Positions 21,437 through 44,900 of a stretch of DNA of 64,000 nt are shown here, in pieces. The position numbers were made by a program, and so were the translations under genes. A model generated the notes under the pieces. That model saw only the letters and a program-made list of their open reading frames with translations. It was not told the DNA's origin and searched no databases. The stretch spans positions 103,231,835-103,295,834 of the forward strand of contig NC_084469.1 in assembly GCF_027409185.1 (NCBI RefSeq), given 5' to 3'. Within the stretch, counting starts at the first letter, position 1, and every line of letters starts with the position of its first letter. Source of the DNA: Cynocephalus volans. Taxonomy: Eukaryota > Chordata > Mammalia > Dermoptera > Cynocephalidae.

Positions 21437-22258
21437 AGTAAGAAAGAAAGAAAAAGAAACAATAAAAAACATCTACCAGTCTTTGCAGATCTATGCTGGA
21501 GTCCTCCAATGCTTAGCCAGGGCACCTGCAACTCTGCCTTAGCCTTCACTTCCTGCTTGTGCTGAGCCTGGAGATCAGCCAAAGGTGAAAGCTCAGGGTC
21601 TTCTCAAGTCTTTTCTGAGCATGTGTTCTTCCCTGGGCATGCATGTTGCTTCCTAAATTCCTTAGCTTATATGGGTGCTTTTGAAAGCCTTTATTACCCA
21701 AAGAAAATTTCACCCCAGCTTTTCCACCCAGGCTCTTGGTATGTCCACTGTTTTCCTCCTTTGTAATCTTTTACCCTGGGCAGCTATGGGTTCTTCCTTT
21801 GCCTGCAAATGTTTTCAAGGAATGCATTCCGAGTTAAACAAAACCAACACCTTGAACAGTGCTTCTGTAGCCCCCAGATGTGTTCGAACTGAGAAACACA
21901 GTAATTTGAGAATGGGGGGCTGCCCTGCTCCTTCAGGAACCAGGACCCCCCATACTGGAGCATAGGCTGCTGGCTTCAAGGTCTCTGCTATGCTGGGGAA
22001 GAAGATAGGACAAAGGCAGGTGAAAAACAAAAACAAAAACACAGAGCTTTCCTGTCATGTTCAAGTTGCCTTTTTCTTGTTGGACATTCGCTTGGTTGGC
22101 ATAAATGTTTGTTTTCCAGAGTTCGGATAAAGTTGATTCTGACAGATTTTGCCTGATTTTTTGTTGTTGTTGTTGTTGTTTGTTTGTTTTTGATATTTCC
22201 GTGGCGGAACCAGCCCTTGGATCTCCCTACTCTGCCATTCTTGCTGACCTCTGGGGTC
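21437..22258 (-). mobile_element. Probable L1 5' region, antisense
   Basis: The right end reads, in minus sense, agcaagaatggcagagtagg followed by gagatccaag, close to the typical L1 5' start (atggcggagtaggaag class). The rest is CG-poor sequence without an ORF that looks like L1 5' UTR. With the 3' part at 20305-21436 it would form one internally deleted L1. Assignment is tentative. Confidence 0.45.
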
Positions 22259-23454
22259 CAAATGGGTGATACATGTCCCTCAAGTAAACAAAAACTCTTT
22301 CCTTCTCCAATTATTCAACATCTATTTACTGAGCATGTGACCCTGTTCATGTCATCATGGAGCTGATAACCTAGTGTGGGAGCCAGACAATACACAAGCA
22401 AGTTTAGCATTAAGATTATTTCAGGTAGTCACTGGTGCTCAGAAGTAAATGCAAAGTGGTAAGTGATCATGGGGTGGCTGATTTAGCCTGAGTGGAGCCA
22501 GGGAAGGCTTCCATGAGGAAGTAGCATTTATGCTGAGAATCAAAGTAGAAGGAAGAGAAGCCAAGCAGAGAAAACAGTGCACTCAGAGGGCTCAGGGGGC
22601 AGAAGGGAGACCAGGGGAGAATGGGGGTGACAGAAGGAGCCAGAAAAGAGATGGGAGCAGTCATCAAAGGCCACATCGTGTCAGTTCTCCTCTTCCCTTT
22701 GGAGTGTTGACCTAGAATCTTGGCCTGGGGTTTTTAAACCATGAGAAGTTTGTAGACTAGCTTCTGGAGGTCAGCGACCCCCTAAAATTATACCCCAAAG
22801 ATTCTGAGAGTATACACTGGGTAGTCATTGTTTGCACCACCAGACGCGATCTCCACCCTTCCCTGCACTGCTCTGTGCCCTGGGAGGATGATCTCCACAC
22901 ACTAGGTCAACCCGGCTGCCTTTTCTTCTTGCTTCCGGTTTCGTCCAGGTGGAAGATCTCAGGGCTGGAGGAGAAGGAGATCTAGGTTTACATCCCCTGG
23001 CCCCTGCCTTGTTGGCCTGCATCTCTCTACCAAAGCCTGCAACCACAGCTCTTTCCAGCTAACTCCCATACTGCTTCCTCCTCAGCAATGTCACACCTGG
23101 GGTGGTAACAGCTCCCTGTCCCCAGAGTGGGGCACCATCCCTGTTAATTTCCCTTCACCCTACCCATGTCTGCTCATGAGGGTATCATCTGTGGATTGGT
23201 ACTTGACCAATACAGATATGTATGGCTATTTTTCTGAGCAGAGGGTTTAGTGGATTCAGAATTGCAGATTGTTGATTCCTGCACCATATTAAACTCTCCC
23301 CAATGAAGTTGGGTTTTTAAAAAATCTTTATCTCTGCTTTTTTTTTTTTATTAATCTTTCTCCCTTTCCCCCCATCTCCCGTGAAATATTTACATATATC
23401 CAAGTCCCTTTACACTTATTACTCCCTCTATGTAAAATTCCCTTCCCTCCTCTC

Positions 23455-23725
23455 TTTCTTCTCCTCAGGCTTCTGGAGTCAGATGTCACCTCCTCCCAGA
23501 AGCCTTCCTTGAATCTGCTGAAGTTGGGTTAAGAGCCCCTTTTGGTTATTGCCTCTAACATAGCATTTCACCAACTGGATGCTCATTGTTTACTTGTCTG
23601 ACTCTATCACTGAATTCTGAGCTCCTTGAGGCAGGAACTGTTTCATTCACTATGGCATCCCTGGCACCCAGCACAATTCTGGGCCCTTGACAATACTCAG
23701 TAAGCGGTGGAGTAAATAGGCAAGG
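23455..23725 (-). repeat. L2 fragment
   Basis: Antisense L2 3' signature: tcacctcctcccagaagcct, gagctccttgaggcaggaac, and atccctggcacccagcac. Confidence 0.8.
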
Positions 23726-24019
23726 GATCGCTCATAACTCTGTCTCCTACATACCTAGCATAAAGCTACAAAACTTACCTGAATGGATATTTTTTGGCTT
23801 ACAGATCAGACAATCAAGAAATATTTGTAGTTCACTGTGTGCTAATTGAGAGCTTTTTAAAGGAATCATGAAGGAACAATTCAGTAAGTTCAAGAATGTT
23901 CTGTGAACCACCTTGACCTAATCTAATGATATATACAGAATACTGAACAACTACCGAATGTTCATTTGTAGTGCACATGTGGATCAAGATATGCTGAATC
24001 ATTAAAAAAAGTGTCAATA

Positions 24020-24182
24020 GGGCCGGCCTGTGGCTCACTCGGGAGAGTGTGGTTCTGATAACACCAAGGCTACAAGTTCAGATCCCTATATAGGGATGGC
24101 CGGTTAGCTCACTGGGTGAGCATGGTGCTGACAGCACCAGGTCAAGGGTTAAGATCCCCTTACCGGTCATCTTTAAAAAAAA
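24020..24182 (+). mobile_element. tRNA-Ile SINE dimer
   Basis: Sense dimer: gggccggcctgtggctcact, tgataacaccaaggctacaa, the linker ccctatatagggatggccgg, second monomer, ccccttaccggtcatcttta, poly(A). The target-site duplication aaaaaaagtgtcaata lies at 24004-24019 and 24183-24198. Confidence 0.93.
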
Positions 24183-24272
24183 AAAAAAAGTGTCAATAAA
24201 TTTCAAAGGATTGAAATAACATGAAGTGTATTCTCTGATCACAAAGGAATTAAATTAAAAATGATTAACAGT

Positions 24273-24356
24273 GGGCTGGCTAATTAGCTCACTTGGGATA
24301 GTGTGGTGCTGGTAAAACCAATGTCAAGGGTTCAGATCCCTGTGCTGGCCAAAAAA
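24273..24356 (+). mobile_element. tRNA-Ile SINE monomer
   Basis: gggctggctaattagctcac, gtgctggtaaaaccaatgtc, gttcagatccctgtgctggc, short A tail. It is inserted in the L1 ORF2 fragment with an imperfect duplication (attaacagt/actaacagt). Confidence 0.9.
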
Positions 24357-25973
24357 GACTAACAGTAAGCTATCAAAAAAGCTCAAATATTTGGAAATTA
24401 AGCACAAATAATCTACACCACAGAAAAAAACAAGGGAAATAAAATATTTCTAAATTAATAAAGTACAATACATGAAAATGTATGACATGCAGTTAAAGCA
24501 GTGCTTAGAGGGCAATATATAGCTTTAAATGCTTATATTAGAGGATAAAGGTTTAAAGTCAATGATCTAAGCTTCCATCTTAAGAAGCTAGGAAAAGCCA
24601 ATTAAACACAAGGTAATTAGAAGAAAGAAAATAATAAATGTAAGAACTAAAAGCAAATAGGTAGGAAACAGAAAATAGAGAAAATGCCAAAGCCAAAAGT
24701 TGGTACTTTGAAAAGATTAATAAAACTGATTTACCACTCAAAAGACTAATCAAAAAAGAGAGATAACACAATTTACCATTATTAGGAATGAAAGAAGGGA
24801 CATCACTACAGACCCTACAGACATTAAACCTGTAATAGGGAATATGAACAACTTTATACCAGTAAATCCAAAACTCAGATGAAATAGACAAATTCCTTGA
24901 AAATACAAGCATGCTAATTGCAATAAAGGAAAATTGCAGGGCATTATGGGAGAGTTTAACAAGAGGATTTTTCTAAGTCCAGAGGAGTATGGATAGGTTT
25001 CCCCAAAGGGATATTTAAGCTGAAACCTGAAGGAGAAATGAGATTTGATAGGATTGATAGAATTCTATCCGAGGCAGGGGAAATAGCATGTGCAAAGGTC
25101 CTGAGGTTGAAATGAACTTTATGTATCCAAAGAAAGAAGTCCACTCTAATGGCCTTTTTTGGTGTTTGATGACCACATGCAACACCTTTCCTCAGTATAA
25201 ACCTTCAGGTTTATACTGACACATTTAGAGAGACCAAAGCAAACCTCCTGGTAAGACAAAACCTTGGAAGTTTCTGGGCCATAAACAGGAGGCGATTTAT
25301 CCTGAAAAGTATATCATCTTCAGTTCTAGAACTAGTGTTCCCTTTAACCTGGCTGGTGAGGCTCCTGAGGCTTTTCTTCCCTCTTGCTTCCCATTGGGAG
25401 CATTCACAGTCCACTAGGTATTGCATTTCATATCATGAATTCTTTAGATCTAACATCTGCTACTCTTAGCCCCATTCTACAGAGCATCAAACTGAGGCTT
25501 GACTGAGGTCACAGAGACCAAGCCCTAACCACCGTGCCCTACCACCCTCTGTCCCACATTTTATTTCAGTTTTGGTACTGATGGGGCTGTGGTTTGCATC
25601 TTGGGCGTGGGTTTCCCAAACTGCCCGCTGTCTTCGTCCTTCCTCATGCCCAGGAGTTCTCTTAGGGTGAAGGAAAAAAGAAACCAAAAAACTAACCACT
25701 TCATCCATTTTTCCCACCAATCTGCAGAACCACAGCCAGCAGGGTACAGAGAGGTGCTTGGGTCTGGTGTCTGTTTCAGGAAGGGGTGGGGAGAGGAGAG
25801 AGTCCCTTTCAGTGCCCGAGTGTGTATATGCAACTTCCTGCCAGTGAGGAAACACTCGGCTCGAATTAGCCCTGGTTCTTCTTTCCCTGATCTGGCCTCA
25901 CAGGAGGAGTTGGCGGGGAGCCGTGGGCCCCTCTGGCCTTAGCCAGATTTCCCAGCCAAACGCGGGAGGAGAG

Positions 25974-37147
<11,174 letters not shown>

Positions 37148-37940
37148 GGTTGAGGACTGGGGGCTCCCTCTGTCTGCGTCCTTTCAGGGCCTGTGGTCCC
37201 TCCAGCTACTTCTGGGGGGGGGTTCCAGCTGCTGCTTTCTCAGGGAATTGAACAGAGGAGATGAAGGGGACCCCAGCCTTGAGACCTTCCTCGCAGAGGA
37301 GGGGGAGAGGGGCACAGGCATCGGCCTGGAGGCTGGACAGAAAGCAGGAAGCCCCTCTTTGGATTCCCGGTTTCTCAGGACCACCAGGGAAGGTGTCAGG
37401 ATCCCTTCCAATCCCCAGCTGGACATGAGGTCCTCCTCTCTGAACACCCCTCTAGCCTCCACCCTCCCTAGCCGCAGCCGACTTGGGGACCTGCTTCTTT
37501 GCCTGGGTTTTTTGAGCACAGGGTACCTGGGGGATATGTTTTGTGTGTCTGCCTTCTGGCATGCCTAAGTTATTAATTATACAACGTACTGAGGTGTTCC
37601 CAAGGCCTCTATGGAGTGTAATCCTTCAAGCCTGGGACCCCTGGGCCCCAACTGTTGGATGGCTTGGGGGGTGGGGGGTGTGCCTGAACTCACCGCGTTG
37701 GAGGTGCCCCTCAACTGCAGTCAGGGTGGTGTTTGGGAGGCCCGTGGGGATACGGGGAGGGGAGCATTGCCACGAGGGGTCTCTGCTAAGGTCCTAGCAC
37801 TGGGGTGTGCAGTAGGTGGAATGATGGGGGTGTGGGAGAGGGCAGAGATGATGGGGAAGAGAAGGACCTGTTGGTTGAGTGCTGTGGGAGGGGGCCCTCG
37901 GAGAGGTCTAAGATGCGTGCAGGTGCCTGGCGAGGCCCAT
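37148..37940 (+). other. HIDE1 3' flank / 3' UTR
   Basis: Follows the HIDE1 stop and leads into the CARM1 CpG island. No AATAAA or ATTAAA was seen here by eye, so the 3' end of HIDE1 cannot be placed from sequence. Confidence 0.55.
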
Positions 37941-38118
37941 CCCAAGCTGTTTTCCCAGGCGGGCGGGCCGGGGTGGGGCCACGGGCTGGGGCCACGCCCA
38001 TCTCCCCGCCCTCCCCCACAACCGGACGCTTCGCAAACCGAATCCCAGCGGGAGGGAGCGCGACAGGTAGAGGGGCGGAGCCTCGCCGCGGCTGGGCCCC
38101 GTCCCTCCGCAGGCCGCC

Positions 38119-38500
38119 TCACAAAGCCGGGCGGGGCCAGGGGCGGGGCCATGCCTTAGGGGCGTGCCAAGCCGTCCCGGCGTTAACCCGCCCCCCGGAT
38201 CCCACAGGCAGGGGAGCGACTTCACGAAGCGTGGCCGTTTCTGCGGGGCGGGGCCCAGGGCGTGTCCGCGAGGCCGAGCACCGCCCCCTCCCTCCCAGGG
38301 CCACCTCACCGCCTTACAAAGAGCGGCCGTTCTTGCGGCGCCCCGCTGGGGGCGGGGCCCGGGTTCCCAGGGGCGTGTCCGCGCAGCTAGGCACCACCCC
38401 CTGACGCACGCGCGCTCCCGCCCCTGCCGTTCGGGACCGCCGAGCCACCTCACAAAGCGGCGACCGTTCGCGCGGGGCGGGGCCGCCGCCGCCCCCAGGC
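38119..38500 (+). repeat. Degenerate tandem module upstream of CARM1
   Basis: Blocks beginning near 38119, 38221, 38314 and 38450 share (t)cacaaagc(g)gg..ccgtt, then gcggggcggggcc; several also share a ggggcgtgtccgcg stretch. A weaker copy may start near 38028. Spacing is about 95-135 bp. Confidence 0.65.
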
Positions 38501-38734
38501 GCGCTCGCTCGCTGCCCGCGTCCAGGGCCGCCGGCAGGGGGCGCTGCGTCACGGGGCCGACGGCGGCAGCGGCGGTGGTGGCGGTGGCGAGGCGGCGCGT
38601 GGACGGCAGGCGGCGCTGCCCGGCTCGTCCTCGGCCTCGGCCTGCGCGGCGGCGGCAGCGGCGGGGACAGCGGCGGCGGCCTGGGCCCGGGCGCGGCGGC
38701 GGCGGCGGCGACGGGTCCTGGAGCCGGATCTAAG

Positions 38735-38957
38735 ATGGCAGCGGCGGCGGCGGCGGTGGTGGGGCCGGGTGCGGGCGGCGCGGGGGTGGCGGGCCCGGGC
38801 GGTGCGGGGCCCTGCGCGGCGGTGTCCGTGTTCCCCGGCGCCCGTCTCCTCACCATCGGCGACGCGAACGGCGAGATCCAGCGACACGCGGAGCAGCAAG
38901 CGCTGCGCCTCGAAGTGCGCGCCGGCCCGGACGCGGCGGGCATCGCCCTCTACAGCC
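38735..38957 (+). CDS. CARM1: CARM1 exon 1 (coding part)
   Basis: 74 codons plus one base: MAAAAAAVVGPGAGG to AGIALYS. The N-terminal 30 residues are Ala/Gly/Pro low complexity and the ordered PH-like domain begins at about VSVFPG. Donor gtgagt. Confidence 0.96.
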
Positions 38958-41900
38958 GTGAGTGCGGGGCCCGGGGCCGGGCCGGGGGCTGCGCCGCGCG
39001 CGGGGGCTGCGCACGAGGCCGGCCCGAGGCGGGGGCCGGATGGGGAGGGGCCCCGATCCACGGGGGCCGGTGTGGGGTCCCTGGGGCTGAGCCGAGGGCC
39101 CGGAGTGACGGGATGTGGGGACCGTGTCAAGGGACAGATAGAGAAAAGGGGCGTGCGTGGTGGCCGAAGAGCTGAGGCGCCCGGAGAGCTGAGGCGCCCG
39201 GAGTAAGGAGGGAAGCGGGAAATGGGGAGTGCGGGGCCCGAGATTTGGGAGGGGGCGGGTGGGCAGGAAGCGGGGGGCCGGGAGTGGAAGGGGAATTCGG
39301 AGGACTCTGGGCGGGGGCGCTGGGTGGGAGGGAAGGAGGACTGGGGTGTGGGAGCCGTGGGAGTTTGAGGGGCGGGTGTGGCCGCCTTGGCGGCGAGGAG
39401 GGTGGGGAGTGGGCCCCTCTGGCCGTCCCAGGGGATCCCCGGGACTGCTAAGGACAGTTGGAGAGTGGTTCCTACTCGGGGGTTGCTGGGAGGACCGGGT
39501 TCCACTCCTCTGGAGGGCTTGGCGTTCAGGACCCCCGAGTGGGAAACTTCCAGACCCGGGGAGAGGGCCCACGCGAGGGTGGCGCGAGCCGCAGAATCTG
39601 CTCCCGGTGGAAACGTGGAAGGGTAGGGCCCCTGCATGGTGGCCGGCTTCGAAGTAAGAGGTGACCCAGCCTCCTCCCTTGGCCACCACGCTCCTCCTGT
39701 CTGCTTTTGGGGGATGTAAGAAGCTGGTTACATTTTCAGAAGCTGCTTTCAAAACTGACATTTCAATGGGGAAAGAAAGTCGCGCATGTATTCGCCACGG
39801 CCACCCTGAGGCTTTGTAGTTCATCCTTTTTCTTTCTCTTGTTACTTTCTTTTCTTATCTCTTTCTCTTTCCTCCACGTTTTGCTATTCTGTTTCATTAG
39901 GCTTTGTCTCTCAGGGTTTCTTGCACGATCCTTTGGGGAACCAGTGAGGAGGCCCTTTACTTGGTCTGGCCCCGTGCGAATTTTTTGCCACTTTGGAAAC
40001 AGGCTTTCTTTACGGGCTGTTCCAAAGGAAAGCGTCAGGAGCATTGGGTTCACATAGGGTTCTCCATGCCCCTCGACTCTGAAAATATAAAGAGTCCAAG
40101 CGTGGACCTTTTTGTTGGGGCAGAGCTGGGGTCTTGGACCATCTAAATGAGGACAATAAAGCTCAGAAAACCCCAGATCGTAAGCAAGCCCATTCATTTG
40201 GCAAGCATTAACAGACAGCTCTGTCCTGAACAGAATCAAGTGGGACAGCCTTTCTCAAACTAGGGTCCCAGGGCTCATTCTCAAAGCAGTTCCATGAGAG
40301 TTGGTTTTCTTTTTTAAATAAACTTAAAAAAAAAATTTTTTTTTTTTTTGGAGCAGTTTTAGATTTATAGAATTAATGGGAACATAGTGCCGAGAGTTCC
40401 CATATACCCCATACCCAATTTTTCCTATTCTTAACATCTTACTACAGGAGAGTTTTTACATTTTGTATTTTTGTTTGTTGATATTCTTGAAAGTGTTACT
40501 AAGTATAAAGACAACAGTTCTCTGTGAGAGATAATTCATAACCGATACGTTCTTAAAGAGAGAGATAGATCCCCAGTCGCAGATGATACATTCTCAGGGT
40601 TCTGAAAAATTTTTTTCCTTTATGCTTAAGTATCATTCACATGGGGTTAAGAACTTGGGTTCCGGGGGCATCCAAAGCTGGGTGTATTAATTTTGCAGGG
40701 CTGCCTTAACAAATTACCACAGTCTTGGTGGCTTAAATCAACAGGAGTGTATTGTCTGTCAGTCCATGGCCCGAAGTTTGAAATCAAGGTATTGGCAGGG
40801 CCACACTCCCTCTGGAGCTTCTGGGGAAGAACGCTTCCTTGCCTCTTCCAGGTTCCAGTAGCTCCAGGCATTGCTCGGCTTGTGGCAGCAACACTCCCAT
40901 CTCTACCCTGTGTCTCTGTGTTCTTTTCTTTTCTTTTTTTTTTTTTTTTTTTGGTGGATGGCCGGTATGGGGATCCAAACCCTTGCCCTTGGTGTTATAA
41001 CACCATGGTCTAACCAGCTGAGCTAACCAGTCAGTCCTCTCTTTTCTCATAGGACACCAGGCACTGGGTTTAGGGCCCACTCTAAATCTCATCCGAAGAT
41101 CCTTGACTTAATTACATCTGCAAAGATCCTATTTCCAAATCAGATTCTGGAGGTCTAGGACATGGACGTACATTATCTTTCTTTGGTCACACTACGTGGC
41201 CCAGTGTTGTGCCATGCCGCTTTACAGGCTGGGGGACTCTGCACCTCAGTTTCCTTGTCGGAAGAATGGGGCGATGTCAGGATACTGTGACACAAAACGT
41301 ATGTTCAATAATTGAATGCCTCTTTGGAGGTAGCACCTGCTGCGTAATGGGCTGCCAGTGGCTTCTGAGTTGGCTGGGTGACTGTTTTGGGCAAGATGGC
41401 ACTTGTTCCTGGGTAGGCGGGAACCGAGCGGGAGCACAAGGAGGAACTGCTCTGGTGTGTCCAGTGAGCGCACAGTCCCAGGGCTGGGGTGTTGGCTGCA
41501 GGTTCCCACATCTGAGAGGAGGGCTGACTGGTGGGCACAGCACACTGGCCGACAGTCCCATGGGAAAGGTCCAAGGTTGTCCAGCCACTGGGTGTACGTG
41601 GCTGCTGGGCAGACCACAGGGGAGCTCCCCCATATGACTCAGGTGTGAACCAGGCTGCCAGGAGCTTTAGGCCTTCTCTTGGGATGGCCTTCCTTCCCCG
41701 GCTTTAGTGTTTCCCCACTGGGACCCTTTGGGGGCCTGAATGCAAGAAGGCATCCTGATGCTCACCTGTTGGTCACGAGGTGGGGTGCTGCCACCTGCCT
41801 GTGCTTCTAGGTTCTTGGGATATCAATCTGTGTGTGGGTGGGGACACAGTGAGTGTCGGCCAGGACACCTGCACAAATCCCCCAGTGCTTTACATATAAG

Positions 41901-44900
41901 AGGTGGACCAGGGGCTTCCTTGGATGCTGATGAGGGCCCTGAAGGTGGAGTCTGACAGGTGCAGGTGATCAGCTACACAGCCTTTTTTTCGGGGGGCGGG
42001 TAGCTGGCTGGTGCAGGGATCTGAACCCTTGACCTTGGTGTTATAACACCTCGCTCTAACCAATTGAGCTAACCGGCCAGCCTTTTTATTTTTATTTTTT
42101 TAACATTAGACTGGTAACGTGCTGACGTAACAAGGTTTAGAAGGAGGCACATCTCACACAATAGCGTGAAAACCTATCCGTCACACTTCTGAACCAAGAA
42201 AGGATCTCATTCTCGAATTAGCCATTTCACCTCTCTGAGCCTGTTTCTTCACCTGCATGCAGCAACTCTCACCTGCACGCAGCCTCAGTTTCCTCCCTTG
42301 CAATGGAAATGATGCCACCTGGGGCCCAGGAATGTGGTGAAGTCCATTGGGTGTGTGGAGCAGGGTGTCTGGTGTGTAGCAAGCATTTGGCAAATGGTAA
42401 ATATTTTTTCAGAAGTCTACAGTGATGTCATTGATGTGGCATAGAGAAGAGCTGGCTTTTGTAGGAGGGGAGCCCCTTACACTGCAGAGCCGCCCAGTTG
42501 TCTTGCACTCTCAGTGATGGGAATAGGGGAGGGACTCCTGGGCCACAACCTGTGCCTGATGTGGTAGGGCCTGGGGAAAGATATGGGAACAGGACTTACA
42601 CCCTCTCTCCTTGATGTCTGCACCCTCCAATAGGCCAGATGACAGCTGCAAAAGGTCCCGTTCCTGTCACTCTTCAGTGAAAGGTCCCCTCCCCCTTGCT
42701 ATTTGGAGTCACCCTGGCCTGCATCCCTGGGATTTGCCAAATGGCAGCTACCAGAAACAGGCCATTTTCCCGGGCCTTGAGGAAGCTTTGGCAGGGCCTC
42801 GAGTTCTTGGATGCAGGCTGCCTTCCCCTTGAAGGAGGGCAGCTTCTCAGGGAAGCCTGTTGTGAGGTGCCTGGGGCAAGGCAGAACGAACTCTCAGTTC
42901 CTCAGCCCAGTGACATCCTTTCTGGAGATGACTGTGTCACCTTCCTTTCTTGGTCAGCACGAGACAATTTAGCTGGTTCTTCGGACTCTCCCCACCCCCT
43001 TGGCTAAGAAGAGATGTGCAGGAAGACAGGCTTTGATGGGGGCTAAATTTCAGTTTGTGGGGGGCATGCCAGGGTGTGGAAAGCCCAGAGAAAAACCCTT
43101 TGTCAACAGAAGGTGAAGACTGGTCTGCTGCCACAGAATTGGGGGCCCTTGTGACTTCCTTTAGTCACACTGACAGCTGGGGGGGGTGGATACAGAATAC
43201 TTCATGTGCCCAGTGTCAAGCAAGGGTGACAATCAGAAAGTTAGTGACACCAGAAGAGCATGCATGTTTCAGTGGTGCCTGTGAGTTGCTAATGGCCGCT
43301 ATCATTTACTGAACACTTACTGTGTACCAGACTCTGTGTAAACCTGTGTTGACAGACTCAAGTGCTTGACCCTGGAGCAGATGGGAAAGAATGAATTTAT
43401 ATAAATCAGGGCCTGTGGGCCACATTGGGTCTGTGGCCTATTTTTTAATTTTTTTATTTTTTTTAAAGTAGGGGATCTTAACCCTTCACTTGGTGTTATC
43501 AGCACCACGCTCTCCCAAGTGAGCTAACCGGCCATCCCTATATAGGGATTTGAACCCGTGACCTTAGTGTTATCAGCACCGCACTCTCCCAAGTGAGCCA
43601 CGGGCCGGCCCTTGTGGCCTATTTTTATACAGAGTAAGACAGGCTTTCACATTTTTGAAGGGTTGATTAAAAAAAAGAAACAACCCACAAAGAAGGATAT
43701 TCAGCTGAGACCATAGTGTCCTGCAAAACTTAAAATATATACTTGCTGGCCCTTGACAGGGAAAGCTTGCAGACCCCTGGGATAAATGAATGAGGCAGGA
43801 GGAGAGGGGGACTGTGGAGAACTTGGCCCCAGCCAACTTTAAGAGAAACCAGAAATCCTTTCTTTGTTTTGATTGTAAAGTGTCCCCATTGCTGAGGCCG
43901 AATACAGTACACTTTCAGGATTGTGTGGGCCAGTTGGCCTGCCAGTTGTGTCCCTTGCTGTTTGTTACCACTGGTCCTTTTTTTTTTTTTTAAAGATGAC
44001 CAATAAGGGGATCTTAACCCTTGACTTGGTGTTGTCAGCACCACGCTTTCCCAAGTGAGCTAACCGGCCATCCCTATATAGGGATCCGAACCCATAGACT
44101 TGGTGTTACCAGCACCACAACTCTCCCAAGTGAGCCACAGGTTGGCCCACCACTGGTCTTTAAAGCATCCATGTGGGGCAGGGATGCCAGTCCCATTTTG
44201 TTTCCATACTGGTGGAAAAAGAGGTGAACGGATTTGAACGGCTGAAGTGACATGGCTGGCAGGCAGAGCTAGCTTTGGAGTTCAAGAGCTACTGGGCACC
44301 ACCTTACTGCATGTGGTATGTGACTCAGTGAAGGGAAGGTGGTCGGGAGTCAGTTTGTCCATGCATAACAGAGATGCAGAGTAGCAGCGTCTTAAACAGG
44401 ATGGCATTTTATTTCTTGTGCTCTCATACATAGAGTGGACGTTGGCAGGTGTCAGTGTCTCCAGGGCTGGTGTGGAGAAAGTCCTCAGACCCAGGTCCTT
44501 CCAGCAAACTCCCCTCCACCATTCCTAAGGTGAGGTCTTGTCTTCATGGTTCAACATGGCTACTGGAGTCCAGCCCTTTCACCCTGGTTTCCACACAGCA
44601 GGATAAAGGAAGGGATGGCTGTTAAGGGAGGTTCCCTGGGAGCTGGCTCAAAGGGCTTCTGTTTCCACCCCATTGGCTACAGTTCGTCACCTGGCCACCA
44701 CAGCTGCAAGGGAGGCTGGGAAATGTAGTCCTTCATCCCAATAGCCATGTGCTCAGCTAAATTCAGGGCCCCTGTTTCTCTGGGAGAATGGGAGATCATA
44801 CTGGGAGAGTCACCCTAGCTGCAGTGGGTAGGATGTGCACCTGGCGAGAGGGTTGGGAAGGACATTTCTCTGTTATGGAGAGATGCTCAAGTGGATGGGG

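Larger units (their letters stand above)
23870..24925 (+). mobile_element. L1M ORF2 fragment with two SINE insertions
   Basis: Decayed L1 ORF2 between the endonuclease and reverse transcriptase parts: aaggattgaaataacatgaa, ctctgatcacaaaggaatta, agcagtgcttagagggcaat, tccatcttaagaagctagga, and gggacatcactacagaccct. It has many stops. It is split by SINEs at 24020 and 24273. Confidence 0.88.
18450..25900. other. TMED1-HIDE1 intergenic region
   Basis: About 7.4 kb. It holds the orphan promoter block, two MIRs, the RPS15A retrocopy, L1 sequence in both orientations, a palindromic MITE, SINEs at 21311, 24020 and 24273, and L2 fragments. No intact protein-coding gene was seen. Confidence 0.8.
37940..39700. 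promoter_or_regulatory. CARM1: CARM1 CpG island and promoter
   Basis: Very GC- and CpG-rich, with many GGGGCGGGGCC (Sp1/KLF) sites, CGG runs in the 5' UTR and no TATA box, which fits a housekeeping promoter. The start codon context aagATGGcagcgg resembles the YY1 AAnATGGCGGC element. Confidence 0.9.

Noticed and set aside
24360-24925. Possible coding gene in the A-rich region
   Set aside because: Sequence order matches decayed L1 ORF2 with many stops; it is a transposon remnant.
38549-39824. Long minus-strand ORFs (362 and 324 aa) over the CARM1 CpG island
   Set aside because: They are Pro/Arg/Ala-rich translations of GC-rich sequence antisense to CARM1 exon 1, a common artefact of stop-poor CpG islands.
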